Assembly: GCA_042408595.1 (NCBI GenBank)
Contig: JBHOQX010000074.1
Location: 1-49,786 of the forward strand
Direction: 5' to 3'
Length of the DNA stretch: 49,786 bases
Source: JBHOQX01 sp042408595
Lineage (GTDB): Bacteria; Chloroflexota; Chloroflexia; Chloroflexales; Roseiflexaceae
A program made the position numbers and the translations under genes. Under the pieces are notes generated by a model. The model did not search any database. It had not been told where the DNA came from and saw only the letters and a list, made by a program, of their open reading frames with translations. The first letter of the stretch is position 1. Each line of letters starts with the position of its first letter. Positions 33,979 to 42,503 of this stretch are shown here, in pieces.

Positions 33979-34923
33979 TCAGTCGATGTCAGTGTCCGCC
34001 AGCCCGGCATCGCCGAACGCCTGCCATAGCTCGGGGGGCACGGGCGCCGCCAGCGCCGCCAGGTTCTGCCGCACCTCGGCAGGGGCGACGGCCCCGAGCA
34101 CCAGCGCCGTGACCGCCGGGTGGCGCAGCGGGAAGTGCAGCGCCGCCGTGGCCAGCGGCACACCGAACTCTGCACAGACCGCCTCGAGTCGGGCGGCCCG
34201 CGCCAGCACGTCCGGCGGCGCGTCGGCGTAGTTGTACTTCGCGCCGGGGCGCGCGCCGGTCGCCAGGATGCCGCTGTTGAACACGCCGCCGAGCAGCACG
34301 GCGATCCCGCGCTCCCGGCAGAGCCGCAGCAGCGGCAGCCCGCCCTGCTCCAGCAGGGTGTAGCGCCCGGCCAGCAGGAAGCAGTCGAAGTCTGCGTGGC
34401 GGGCGAAATGGGCCGGCATCTCCCATTGGTTCATGCCCGCCCCGATCGCGCCGATCACGCCCTGCGCCCGCAGCTCCGCCAGCGTCGGAAAGGCGACATC
34501 CAGCGCCGCGCGATGGGCCTCCGCCGGGTCAGGAAAGGCCGCGTCAACATCGTGCAGGTGCACAATGTCGATCCGATCGAGGCCGAGGCGGACCAGGCTC
34601 TCCTCGATGCTGCGCAGGATGCCGTCGCGCGTCCAGTCGAAAACGACGCTGCCATCCGGCTGCACCCGCCGCCCGACCTTGGTCGAGAGCACGAACGCCG
34701 CGCGGGGCAGGCCGGCCAGCGCCGCGCCTAGCCGGCGTTCGCTCAACCCGGCGCCGTAGAGCGGCGCGGTGTCGAAGAGCGTGATCCCGGCATCGAGCGC
34801 GGCACGCACCGTGGCCTGCGCCTGATCCTCGGGCACCGGGGCGTACAGATGGCCGATCGGCGCGGTCCCCAAACCGATCCGCGAAACCGTCAGTCCAGCG
34901 TGGCCAAGCGGGCGGGTTTCCAT
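33979..34923 (-). CDS. aldo/keto reductase
   Basis: NAD(P)-dependent TIM-barrel oxidoreductase (314 aa). It begins TRPLGHAGLTVSRIGLGTAPIG and has FDTAPLYGAGLSERRLGAAL (the catalytic Asp and Tyr) and VLSTKVGRRV with the catalytic Lys. The His position follows in DIVHLHDVDAAF. The sequence DVDAAFPDP and length resemble the L-fucose/D-threo-aldose dehydrogenase group, suggesting oxidation or reduction of a sugar, but the substrate is not certain. A strong GGGAGG precedes the ATG at 34923. The gene ends 103 bp before the gabT-like start and lies 81 bp after ccmB. Confidence 0.9.
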   Translation of the reverse strand: METRPLGHAGLTVSRIGLGTAPIGHLYAPVPEDQAQATVRAALDAGITLFDTAPLYGAGLSERRLGAALAGLPRAAFVLSTKVGRRVQPDGSVVFDWTRDGILRSIEESLVRLGLDRIDIVHLHDVDAAFPDPAEAHRAALDVAFPTLAELRAQGVIGAIGAGMNQWEMPAHFARHADFDCFLLAGRYTLLEQGGLPLLRLCRERGIAVLLGGVFNSGILATGARPGAKYNYADAPPDVLARAARLEAVCAEFGVPLATAALHFPLRHPAVTALVLGAVAPAEVRQNLAALAAPVPPELWQAFGDAGLADTDID

Positions 34924-35004
34924 CCGTTCCTCCCTTCAGAACGTGCCAGATGCAACGTGCAGCCTGTAGCATCCAGCGTTGGACCATCAAAACTCACAAC
35001 TCCT

Positions 35005-35760
35005 TCACCCCTCCCACACGCTTCTGAACAAGAACAGCGATGCGACGAATAGCGCGAGCGTGTAGGCGATCAAGACCTGGAGCGGCGCGAGGCCCTGCGC
35101 CCAGGGCGCGCCCTCCAGCGCCAGTGCCGTGCCCTGGATGGCGACCACCAGCAGCGGCACGAGCAGCGGAAACGACAGCACGGCGAACAGGGCGCCCCTG
35201 GCGTTGGCCCGCGCGATAATCGCGGCGATCAGCGTCGTCGCGGCGACCAGCCCGAGGCCGCCGGCCAGCAGCAGCGCCGCCAGCAGCCCCGGGTTGCCGA
35301 CACGCACCCGCAGCATGACGACGAACAGCGCGGCGGTCAGCCCCTCCAACAGCAGCAGCAGGGCCAGGTTGAACAGCAGCTTGCCGAGATAGACGGCCAG
35401 CGGCGGCGCGGCCAGCCGCAGCGCGGCGGCGGTGCGCGCCTCCTCCTCGTGGACGAACGCCCGCGCCAGCCCGGTGAACGCTGCGAATAGCACGGCGATC
35501 CACAGCAGCGCTGCCTGGATCACCGGCAGGTCGGCGTTGCGCGAGGGCAGCAGCGGCCCAAGCCCCAGGCTCAGCGCCACCACCGTGCTCACGGCGAACA
35601 GCAGCACGGCGTTCAGCGCGTAGCGCGTTCGCAGCTCACTGCGCACATCCTTGCGAAAGATCGCCCAGGAGCTACGAAAGAGGCTGGAGGCCGGAGGCTG
35701 GAGGCTGGAGGCGAGCGTTGCAATGCTCGCTGCTAACTCATCTTTTCGCTGGCCTGTCAC
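35005..35760 (-). CDS. ccmB: heme exporter protein CcmB (N-terminus altered)
   Basis: Membrane component of the CcmAB heme-handling transporter for cytochrome c maturation. About 251 aa with six predicted helices, starting after the amphipathic FRKDVRSELRTRYALNAVLL. EEEARTAAALRLA, TTLIAAIIARANARGALFA and FPLLVPLLVVAI are typical of CcmB. The family-like part begins only at about residue 30. The preceding residues (SIATLASSLQPPASS) are encoded by a GGCTGGAGG repeat tract and look like foreign sequence. The GTG at 35760 overlaps the stop of the upstream frameshifted gene (GTGA) and follows AAAGG. A native start may have been lost when that gene inserted. No ccmC is found in the window. Confidence 0.8.
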   Translation of the reverse strand: MTGQRKDELAASIATLASSLQPPASSLFRSSWAIFRKDVRSELRTRYALNAVLLFAVSTVVALSLGLGPLLPSRNADLPVIQAALLWIAVLFAAFTGLARAFVHEEEARTAAALRLAAPPLAVYLGKLLFNLALLLLLEGLTAALFVVMLRVRVGNPGLLAALLLAGGLGLVAATTLIAAIIARANARGALFAVLSFPLLVPLLVVAIQGTALALEGAPWAQGLAPLQVLIAYTLALFVASLFLFRSVWEG

Positions 35761-36196
35761 GCTTCGCCTTTCGTTCGGCGAGCAAGTGATCGACACAGGC
35801 CACGCAGCATCTTTCCAATTCGATCAACCCTCTGGAATAGCTCTTGCATATCATCTTCTCGAAGATACCCAAGCTCGCGGCTTAAGAATACGTGCGTCTC
35901 GATTTCTGCGAATGATCCCAGACTAATGCTAGTAATCGCCGGAATTCAGCAGTACTTGATCTTGCGTGACCTTCGGTAATATTCAAAGGAATCAAGACAG
36001 CAGCACGTCTCATTTGGTCCGTGAGTCCAGACCTTTCATCTGATGGAAAGTTTTCTGTGGCATGGTAAACCAGTTTCGCGGCTTCCATTGTAGCAGCCCT
36101 CTTTGATTTCGCAACATCGGCATGTGTCGCCTTCGGGCGATGACCAGATGCTGCCCGAAGCATGCACCATAACTTCACGCGAAATTGCTTTAGCAC
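35757..36196 (-). pseudogene. four-helix-bundle (S23 / intervening-sequence) protein, frameshifted
   Basis: The first frame (from 36196, or more likely the ATG at 36088) gives MEAAKLVYHATENFPSDERS, RRAAVLIPLNITEGHARSST and EFRRLLA, the conserved core of S23-type four-helix-bundle proteins. It then leaves the family. In the next frame the expected continuation follows at once: ISLGSFAEIETHVFLSRELG, then YLRE and a C-terminal helix, ending at 35757. A single missing base near 35943 explains this. Small proteins of this family are known from intervening sequences in rRNA genes and from scattered genomic insertions. Base use is clearly lower in GC than in the neighbouring ccm genes. A sequencing error is the alternative explanation. 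Confidence 0.75.
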
Positions 36197-36239
36197 TTAA
36201 ATCGCAAGCGTCCAGCCCCTCGTCCCTGGCTCCCAGCCT

Positions 36240-36893
36240 CTAGCCCCGAGCCCCCAGCCCCTGGCCCTCGGCCCCCAGCCGCAGCACATAATCGCCATGG
36301 CGCACCTCGCGTGGGTCGTTGGTCGCGATCACCACCAGGCCGCCCTCGCGCTGTCGGGCGATCAGCCGCTCCACCAGCGCCGCGCCGCGCTCGTCCAGTG
36401 TGACGGTCGGCTCGTCCAGCAGCAGCACCGCCGGGCGGTGCAGCAGCGCGTAGGCGTAGCGCAGCCGCTGCGCCATGCCAGAGGAGTAGGCCGCCAGTAG
36501 ATCGTCTCCGCGTCCGCCGAGCCCCACCTCGTCCAGCAGGGCATCAAGCGCCGCGTCGCTCAGGCGCAGGCCGCGCACGTCGGCGAAGAAGCGCAGGTTC
36601 TCCAGTGCGGTCAGTTCGCGGTACAGAATCAAATCCGGCGCGACCCAGCCGACGAGCCACAGCGCCTGGTCGGGCCGGTAGTGCGCCCCGCCGAGCGTGT
36701 AGCGGATGCTGCCGGCGGTCGGGCGTTGCAGGCCGGCCAGCAGGCGCAGCAGCGTACTCTTGCCGCTGCCGTTCGCCCCGGCGACCACCAGCGTCTCGCC
36801 GGCGCGCAGCGTGAGCGAGATGCCCGCCAGCACCCGGCGCGCCCCGTAGTCGGCGGCGACATCGATCAGTTCAAGGGCGAGGTCGTCGGCCAT
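36240..36893 (-). CDS. ccmA: heme exporter ATP-binding protein CcmA
   Basis: ABC ATPase (217 aa) of the CcmAB complex. Walker A is VVAGANGSGKSTLLRLLAGL, the signature motif is YSSGMAQRLRYAYALL, and Walker B is VLLLDEPTVTLD, followed by VIATNDPREVRHGDYVLRL. Short length and lack of accessory domains fit CcmA. The last residues (GAEGQGLGARG) come from the CCCCAGCCC repeat tract that also borders the inserted gene, so the original C-terminus may be replaced. The ATG at 36893 lacks a Shine-Dalgarno sequence, and TACAAT lies six bases before it, so it may be leaderless. It is divergent from the phytol-kinase-like gene. Confidence 0.85.
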   Translation of the reverse strand: MADDLALELIDVAADYGARRVLAGISLTLRAGETLVVAGANGSGKSTLLRLLAGLQRPTAGSIRYTLGGAHYRPDQALWLVGWVAPDLILYRELTALENLRFFADVRGLRLSDAALDALLDEVGLGGRGDDLLAAYSSGMAQRLRYAYALLHRPAVLLLDEPTVTLDERGAALVERLIARQREGGLVVIATNDPREVRHGDYVLRLGAEGQGLGARG

Positions 36894-36899
36894 GCGGCT

Positions 36900-36928
36900 A
36901 TTGTAGCGCAGTTTGCCGGTGGTAGAAT
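36900..36928. promoter_or_regulatory. divergent promoters between ccmA and the phytol-kinase-like gene
   Basis: On the minus strand, TACAAT (36905-36900) lies six bases before the ccmA ATG. On the plus strand, TGGTAGAAT (36920-36928) lies about 31 bp before the start at 36960. The two -10 boxes are only 14 bp apart, so the polymerases would compete. Confidence 0.5.
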
Positions 36929-36959
36929 GGCGGCCGTTCATCCAGAGTGGAGCGGACGT

Positions 36960-37673
36960 ATGACATCGCGGGACATGGTCGGCCTGCTGGCCTCCTACGG
37001 CTACGCCGGCGGGCTGCTCGCGCTCGGCGAGGCGCTTCGCCGCGTCGCCGGAGTGTCGGGCGAGCTGACGCGCAAGCTGATCCACATCGGCGCGGGCATG
37101 TGGGTGTTCGGCGTCCTGGCGCTGTTCGACACCTGGCAGTGGGGAGTCGTGCCGTTCGCCAGCTTCGTGCCGATCAACTACCTGATCTACCGCTACCGGC
37201 TGCTCGGCGCGATGGACGACGTGCCCGAGTCGCCCGGCACGGCCTATTTCGCGCTGTCGGTCACGCTGCTGTTCGCGCTGCTCTGGCGGCCGGAGGGGCC
37301 GGCGGATCGCGCGCCGGTGGCCGCCGCGGGGGTCATGGCGATGACCTGGGGCGATGCGCTGGCGGCGCTCGTCGGGCGGCGTTGGGGTCGCCTACGCTAC
37401 CGCGTCATCGGCGGCGAGCGCTCGCTGGAGGGCTCGGCGGCGATGTTTGCCGCGAGCACCGTGGCGATCCTTCTCACGCTGGTGCTGCTCCCCGGCTCGC
37501 GGCTCGCCCCGTTCGCGCCGCCGGTCGGCGCCGGGGGCGCGTTGGCCGCGGCGCTGGTCGGGGCTGCCGCCGCGACCGCCGCCGAGGCCGTCTCGCCGCG
37601 TGGCACGGACAACCTGTCCGCGCCGGTCATCGCGGCCGTGGCGGCGGGGGCGCTGCTGGCGTGGGTGGCGTGA
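36960..37673 (+). CDS. membrane protein of the phytol kinase / CDP-alcohol cytidylyltransferase-like family
   Basis: Polytopic membrane protein (237 aa) with about seven helices. SGELTRKLIHIGAGMWVFG near the start and the later AMTWGDALAALVGRRWGR and GTDNLSAPVIAAVAAG match the dolichol kinase/phytol kinase/CdsA-like superfamily, where the Gly-Asp-(Ala/Thr) and Asp-Asn motifs bind the nucleotide or phosphate. In phototrophic relatives such enzymes salvage phytol or other isoprenols. The actual substrate is unknown here. The ATG at 36960 follows TGGAG at about eight bases. It is divergent from ccmA and convergent with the large membrane-protein gene, leaving only eight bases between the stops. 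Confidence 0.75.
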   Translation: MTSRDMVGLLASYGYAGGLLALGEALRRVAGVSGELTRKLIHIGAGMWVFGVLALFDTWQWGVVPFASFVPINYLIYRYRLLGAMDDVPESPGTAYFALSVTLLFALLWRPEGPADRAPVAAAGVMAMTWGDALAALVGRRWGRLRYRVIGGERSLEGSAAMFAASTVAILLTLVLLPGSRLAPFAPPVGAGGALAAALVGAAAATAAEAVSPRGTDNLSAPVIAAVAAGALLAWVA

Positions 37674-37681
37674 TGCGCCGC

Positions 37682-40141
37682 TCAGCCGGAGGCGCGCTCC
37701 GGCGTGACCAGCACGCTTCGCGTCCACCACGGCCCGAGCGCGCCGGACGGGCCGGCGATCGGGATCATCTGCCCGCTGGCTGGGTCGAACAGGCCGATCT
37801 CCAGGGCGTAGCGGCCGGGTGGCAGGTCGGTTGGGAGCGCCAGGTCGCATGGCGCCGGCTCCGCGCCGGCCCGTGGCCAGCGGTCGGGCGGGGCGAACCC
37901 TTCGTCGAAAAAGCGATCCTGTTTGACGCGCACTGCGCCACGTCCATCCACCAGATTCACCGAGAGCACCATCCCGCCTGTCGTAGCCGGGCCGCGCCCG
38001 TAGGCCCGGCACGGCAGTGTCTCGCCCGGCGCCACCCGCTCGGGTAGCGGCGCCCCGGTGACATGCGGCGCCGTGGCCTGTGCCCCGAGCGCCGGCGCTG
38101 CCGCGATCGGCAGGCGCACCTCGCCGGCGGACGTAGGCAGACGTAGCGCCACCACATCCTCCGGCGGTACCCACGGCAGCGCAACCGTCCCGCCCGGCAG
38201 CCAGGTTGGGAGTTCAACCGTCGCGCGGATCACGCTGCCATCGGCGCGCTCCAGCCCGATCTCAGCCGGCCGCCGCATCTCATACACGTGGGCGGCGTCC
38301 AGCATGCGCGGCGCGGCGCTCATAAGCAGCATCCCATCCGGCCCGGTCCCGCGCGCCGCGGAGACCGCCGGTGTGTCGCCCGGCTCGACCCGCAGCAGCC
38401 GGTCGCCATTGGGCGCGCGGGCGAGCTCGGTGAGGCCGCGAGCACCCGCCAGCCGCGCTTCGAAGGCGGCCCAACCGGCCAGTTCCTCCCGGTGCACCAC
38501 CACGTACCGGACATCCAGCGCGCGCAGCAGCGCCACAGCCTGCGGCTCCGGGAAGCGGCCGAGTGCGTCGCGCAGAGCGATGTAGGCCGGTGGAACGATG
38601 CTGCTACCGCTGTTGACGATCGGCCGCCAATGAAAGGTTGAGAAATATTCGTAGCGGTAGGGCAGCGTCTCATCGGCGTTCATGAGCGGAAATTCGAGCA
38701 GCACGCCGGGCGGTTGCGCGGCGAGCGCCCGATAGATCTCCGGCAGCGGCGGCGGGCGGTACGCGCCGCGCCCTGGCGTCCCGGCGACATCCAGCAGCAG
38801 CAGCGCGATGATAGACGTGCCTGCGGTGGGCCTCCACCAGCGCGCCGGACGCAGCGCGGCAAGCCAGGCGACGGTGTAGCCGGCCAGCACGGCCAACGCG
38901 AGTTGCAGCAGCAGCGCCCAGCGCGCCGGGACGCGCGCTCCCTGAAAACCGGGCAGATGCGCGTACAGCCAGCGGTAGATCGGCGATGGCAGGCCATCCG
39001 GCGTGTCGGTCAGGCGGATGGTCGGGCCAAGCGAGAGGACGAAGGCGGCGAACGCCAGCAGCAGGTAGAGCGGGGCATGGCGCCGGCCCATGCGCCGCGC
39101 GGCGAAGACCCCGGCGAGCGCCAGCAGCACGGCCAGCGCTCCCGGATAGAGCGACAGCTCCGCCGAATTCGACTCGGCGGAGTCGCCGCCGATGCGCGCC
39201 AGCAACGGCCGGAGCGGCAGCGGCTGGTCGGTCACGGCATAGTTTGCCAGCCGTGCGCCGTAGGCGTCGTGGTCGCTCGCCGTGCGGCGCAGATCCAGCG
39301 CGCCCCAGGCCCGCGCCGTCGGCAGAACGGCCGGAAGCGCCAGCGCCAGCGCGACGGCGCCGGCCAGCAGGGTTGGCGGGAGGGCGTGGCGCACCACGCC
39401 CCGCTGCGTGGCGACCTGCCACAGCAGGAACAGCGTTACCGCCAGCGCCAGGTAGATCGCCAGATAGAACTCGGAGAGTGCCTGCGCCGCCGTGGCCACG
39501 CCCACCAGCCCGGCGAGCACCAGGCGCCGCCGCTTCGGTGCGGGCGGCACGATGGCCTGTGGAGGGCGGTGGGGCGGCGCGCCCGCTGCGCCTATCCCCT
39601 CGGTGTCGCGCATCCCCGGCGCCCAGAGCCGGTGCAGCCCCCAGAGCACCAGCGCCGTCCAAAAGCCGCTCAGCAGATTCAGGTGGTAGATATGGGCTTG
39701 CCGCACCGGCGCGAAGGCATAGACGACGCCCGCCGCCAGGCCGCCCCACCAGCTTCCCGTCACCTCGCGGGCCAGCAGTGCAGTGAAGACACCGCCGAGC
39801 ACAAAGCTCAGCATCACACCGCCATTGAACGCCAGCAGCGGGTTACCGCTCAGCGCCAGCACCGGCGCGGTAAGCAGCGCGTTGGTGTACATCGGCTGGT
39901 TGAGCGCCAGCGCCGCGCCGTAGGGGAAGTTGACATTGGCGGCGAAGAGCCGGGCCGGCGCGGCGGCGAGCGCGTGCTGCACCCAACGCAGCGTCCATAG
40001 CTGGTGCAGCGGGTCGCCGCGGTGCAGCAGCACCGCCCCGGCGCGCAGCGGGAGCGGCCAGAGCAGCCAGACGGTGGCCACGCCGAAGAACAGGACGACG
40101 GCGACCCAGGCGGCCCACCTGCGCCGGAGCGCAGCCGTCAT
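37682..40141 (-). CDS. large polytopic membrane protein, glycosyltransferase-like (GT-C type)
   Basis: 819-aa protein. About eleven predicted helices fill residues 1-450, followed by a soluble, probably extracytoplasmic C-terminal domain of about 350 aa with beta-rich segments. After the first helix comes LLHRGDPLHQLWTLRWVQHA, where the acidic residue in an early external loop recalls GT-C glycosyltransferases. FNFPYGAALAL-like sequence and HIYHLNLLSGFW are further landmarks. I cannot name the donor or acceptor, and a plain structural membrane protein is also possible. The ATG at 40141 overlaps the stop of the CBS-domain gene (ATGA), which indicates translational coupling. Confidence 0.65.
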   Translation of the reverse strand: MTAALRRRWAAWVAVVLFFGVATVWLLWPLPLRAGAVLLHRGDPLHQLWTLRWVQHALAAAPARLFAANVNFPYGAALALNQPMYTNALLTAPVLALSGNPLLAFNGGVMLSFVLGGVFTALLAREVTGSWWGGLAAGVVYAFAPVRQAHIYHLNLLSGFWTALVLWGLHRLWAPGMRDTEGIGAAGAPPHRPPQAIVPPAPKRRRLVLAGLVGVATAAQALSEFYLAIYLALAVTLFLLWQVATQRGVVRHALPPTLLAGAVALALALPAVLPTARAWGALDLRRTASDHDAYGARLANYAVTDQPLPLRPLLARIGGDSAESNSAELSLYPGALAVLLALAGVFAARRMGRRHAPLYLLLAFAAFVLSLGPTIRLTDTPDGLPSPIYRWLYAHLPGFQGARVPARWALLLQLALAVLAGYTVAWLAALRPARWWRPTAGTSIIALLLLDVAGTPGRGAYRPPPLPEIYRALAAQPPGVLLEFPLMNADETLPYRYEYFSTFHWRPIVNSGSSIVPPAYIALRDALGRFPEPQAVALLRALDVRYVVVHREELAGWAAFEARLAGARGLTELARAPNGDRLLRVEPGDTPAVSAARGTGPDGMLLMSAAPRMLDAAHVYEMRRPAEIGLERADGSVIRATVELPTWLPGGTVALPWVPPEDVVALRLPTSAGEVRLPIAAAPALGAQATAPHVTGAPLPERVAPGETLPCRAYGRGPATTGGMVLSVNLVDGRGAVRVKQDRFFDEGFAPPDRWPRAGAEPAPCDLALPTDLPPGRYALEIGLFDPASGQMIPIAGPSGALGPWWTRSVLVTPERASG

Positions 40142-40575
40142 GCGCGCTGATCCGTGATGTACTTGGTGAGCTGCTCGATCATGAACTCTTTGTCGGCGAT
40201 CACTTCCTGTACGAGATCGCGCATCGAGATCATGCCGAGCACGCGGTCACCCTCCAGCACCGGCAGGTGGCGCAGCCGCATCTCGGTCATCAGCGCCATG
40301 CATTCGTCCAGGGTGTTCTCCGGATGCACATACAACACGCGGCGGGTCATCACCTCGCCGACCGGTGTGCTCTCCGGCGAACGGTTGTGGTGGAACAGTT
40401 CACGGGTGAAGTCGCGCTCCGAGACGATGCCGACCAACCGTCCGTTCTCAACGACCAGGAGCGCGCCGACATCGGCCTCCGTCATCAGTTCGATCGCGTC
40501 GCTGGCGGGCGTGTCGGGCGTGACGGAGAGGATGTGGGCCGGCTTTTTCTGCAACAGTCCCTTGACGGTTTTCAC
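40138..40575 (-). CDS. CBS-domain-pair protein
   Basis: Small cytoplasmic protein (145 aa) made only of two CBS domains: ILSVTPDTPASDAIELMTEADVGALLVVENGRLVGIVSERDF and MTRRVLYVHPENTLDECMALMTEMRLRHLPVLEGDRVLGMISMRDL in order, here given as landmarks. Such Bateman modules bind adenosine nucleotides such as AMP, ATP or SAM and report the energy state. The GTG at 40575 is used with GGGGGAG upstream. Its stop overlaps the start of the large membrane-protein gene, so it may regulate that protein (inference). recJ lies 51 bp upstream on the same strand. Confidence 0.9.
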   Translation of the reverse strand: MKTVKGLLQKKPAHILSVTPDTPASDAIELMTEADVGALLVVENGRLVGIVSERDFTRELFHHNRSPESTPVGEVMTRRVLYVHPENTLDECMALMTEMRLRHLPVLEGDRVLGMISMRDLVQEVIADKEFMIEQLTKYITDQRA

Positions 40576-40626
40576 AGACTCTCCCCCTTTGCGCAGATAT
40601 GCAGCGGCGGATATCCGGCACGGGTC

Positions 40627-42336
40627 TCAGGCGCGCCGCAGGTCTTTGATGTTGAGCCGAAGCGTGCGCGTCCCGTTCCACTCATGCGCCTCCAGTGTGT
40701 AGGCGATATCGATCCACGGGTGGCGTGGGAAGTGCTCGGCCAGGCGCCCGAGCCGAAACGCGATGGCGTCGTAGGCTGGCCCGCCGCGCCCGTCGTCCAG
40801 CCGCAGCTTGAGATGCTGGCCGTCCGCGCCGCGTGGCCAGGCCTCGGCCACGCGCACCCGTCGGCTTATGAACACCGGACGGGGGTTCTCGGCGCCGAAC
40901 GGCTCGAGCCGGTCGATCTCCTGGAGCAGTTCCCAGCTCAGATCGGCCAGCGGCGACTCCGCGTGGATCTCCAGCACCGGCAGCAGCTGGCCATCCTCCA
41001 GGCTGCCGGCGGCGTAGGCCTGCAGCCGGGCGTCCAGCTCCGGCAGCAGCTCGGTGGCGATGGTAAAGCCGGCCGCGGCGGAATGCCCGCCGAAGCGCAC
41101 GAACAGCTCGCGGCACGAGTCGAGCGCGGCGAAGATGTTGAACCCCGGCACCGAGCGGGCCGAGCCACGCGACGTCGCCTCGCCGCGTTCGACGACCAGC
41201 ACCGGCCGGCCGAACTCTTCCGCGAGCCGGGCGGCCACCAATCCGGCAACTCCAGCGACGTACTCTGCCCCGTCCAGCAGCACGATCCGGTTGGCGAGCT
41301 TGCCCTGCTCGCCGGCCTGGCGACGGGCCGCGTCCTGCACGCTCGTGGTCAAGTCCTGCCGCTGGCGGTTGGCCTGGTTCAGCGCCGCGGCGAGCGGCTG
41401 CGCGCTGGCGACATCCTCGGCCAGCAGTAGCTGGTACGCCAGCACGGCGTCGTCCAGGCGGCCGGCGGCGTTGAGGCGCGGCGCGAGCGCGAAGCTGATG
41501 TCATCCGTGGTGATCCGCCCCGGCGTCAGTCCAGCCGCGCCGATCAACGCCTGGAGGCCGGGGCGCTGCGTGGCGTTCAGCGCCTCCAGCCCGGCGCGCA
41601 CCAGCACGCGGTTCTCGCCTGTCAGCGGGCCCATGTCCGCGACCGTGCCGAGTGCCACGACATCGAGCAACGCGCGGGCGCGCAGCGGCAGCCGCAGGCC
41701 GCGCTGGTGGAGCGCCTGCACCAGCTTGAACGCCAGCCCGACGCCGACGAGCTGCTTGTACGGGTACTGGCATCCCGGCTGCTTCGGGTTGATGATCGCC
41801 ACGGCGTCCGGCAGGTCGTCCGGCGGGGTGTGATGGTCGGTGACGATCACATCCACGCCGAGCGCGCGGGCGTGGGCCACTTCGGTGGCGTTGGAGATGC
41901 CGCAGTCCACCGTCAACAGCAGGCGCACCCCGTCCGCCGCGAGCCGCTCGATCGCCAGGTTGTTCATGCCGTAGCCCTCGCGGATGCGGTGCGGCACGTA
42001 GGGCCGGATGTCGCCGCCCATCGCCCCGATCGCCTGCATCAGCAGGGCGACGGCGGTGACGCCGTCGGCGTCGAAATCGCCATAGACCGCGATCGGCTCG
42101 CCCTGCTGGATCGCCGCGGCCAGCCGCTGGACGGCGGCGTCCATGCCCTTGAGCCGGAATGGATCGTGCAGGCCCTGCGGATAGTTGGTGGCCAGAAAGG
42201 CCTCAGCGCTGTCGGCGCTCCGGTGGCCGCGCTGGTACAGCAGCGTGGCGATCAGCGGTGGGTAGGCGTGGAGCGCGGCGCGGACCTCGGGCGGGGCCGG
42301 GTCGCGCAGCACCCAGCGCTTCTTGCGGGCGGACAT
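40627..42336 (-). CDS. recJ: single-stranded-DNA-specific exonuclease RecJ
   Basis: 5'-3' exonuclease of the DHH family (569 aa), acting in recombination and repair. DHH-domain motifs are IAVYGDFDADGVTAVALLMQ, LLLTVDCGISNATEVAHA and VIVTDHHTPPDDLPDAVAII. DHHA1 follows with EDVASAQPLAAALNQANRQR and RFGGHSAAAGFTI. The C-terminal OB domain (ADLSWELLQEIDRLEPFGAENP onward) is complete. The ATG at 42336 has GGAGAG six bases before it. The upstream frame reads only into the promoter. An extended -10 (TGCTATACT) lies about 67 bp upstream. recJ heads the minus-strand set recJ, CBS gene, membrane-protein gene. Confidence 0.95.
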   Translation of the reverse strand: MSARKKRWVLRDPAPPEVRAALHAYPPLIATLLYQRGHRSADSAEAFLATNYPQGLHDPFRLKGMDAAVQRLAAAIQQGEPIAVYGDFDADGVTAVALLMQAIGAMGGDIRPYVPHRIREGYGMNNLAIERLAADGVRLLLTVDCGISNATEVAHARALGVDVIVTDHHTPPDDLPDAVAIINPKQPGCQYPYKQLVGVGLAFKLVQALHQRGLRLPLRARALLDVVALGTVADMGPLTGENRVLVRAGLEALNATQRPGLQALIGAAGLTPGRITTDDISFALAPRLNAAGRLDDAVLAYQLLLAEDVASAQPLAAALNQANRQRQDLTTSVQDAARRQAGEQGKLANRIVLLDGAEYVAGVAGLVAARLAEEFGRPVLVVERGEATSRGSARSVPGFNIFAALDSCRELFVRFGGHSAAAGFTIATELLPELDARLQAYAAGSLEDGQLLPVLEIHAESPLADLSWELLQEIDRLEPFGAENPRPVFISRRVRVAEAWPRGADGQHLKLRLDDGRGGPAYDAIAFRLGRLAEHFPRHPWIDIAYTLEAHEWNGTRTLRLNIKDLRRA

Positions 42337-42402
42337 GCACACTCTCCGACGGAGTACAGCGACGAACGACAGCCGTGGGCGCGCGGCCCTGCGAATGTCG
42401 GG

Positions 42403-42411
42403 AGTATAGCA
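42403..42411 (-). promoter_or_regulatory. extended -10 promoter of recJ
   Basis: The minus strand reads TGCTATACT, about 67 bp before the recJ start. It is back to back with the pstS control region, which begins about 90 bp further on. Confidence 0.6.
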
Positions 42412-42503
42412 TCTGAACGGGGCGCGGCGCAAGCCGGCGCGCGACGCGGGCGGCACCCGCAGGCGGGGGGCCAGCGGTCAGCCGGGCGTGGTGGTGCGGT
42501 CGT

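Noticed and set aside
35690..36290. Possible CRISPR or tandem-repeat array from GGCTGGAGG and CCCCAGCCC tracts
   Set aside because: Repeats are short, degenerate and without spacers of constant length.
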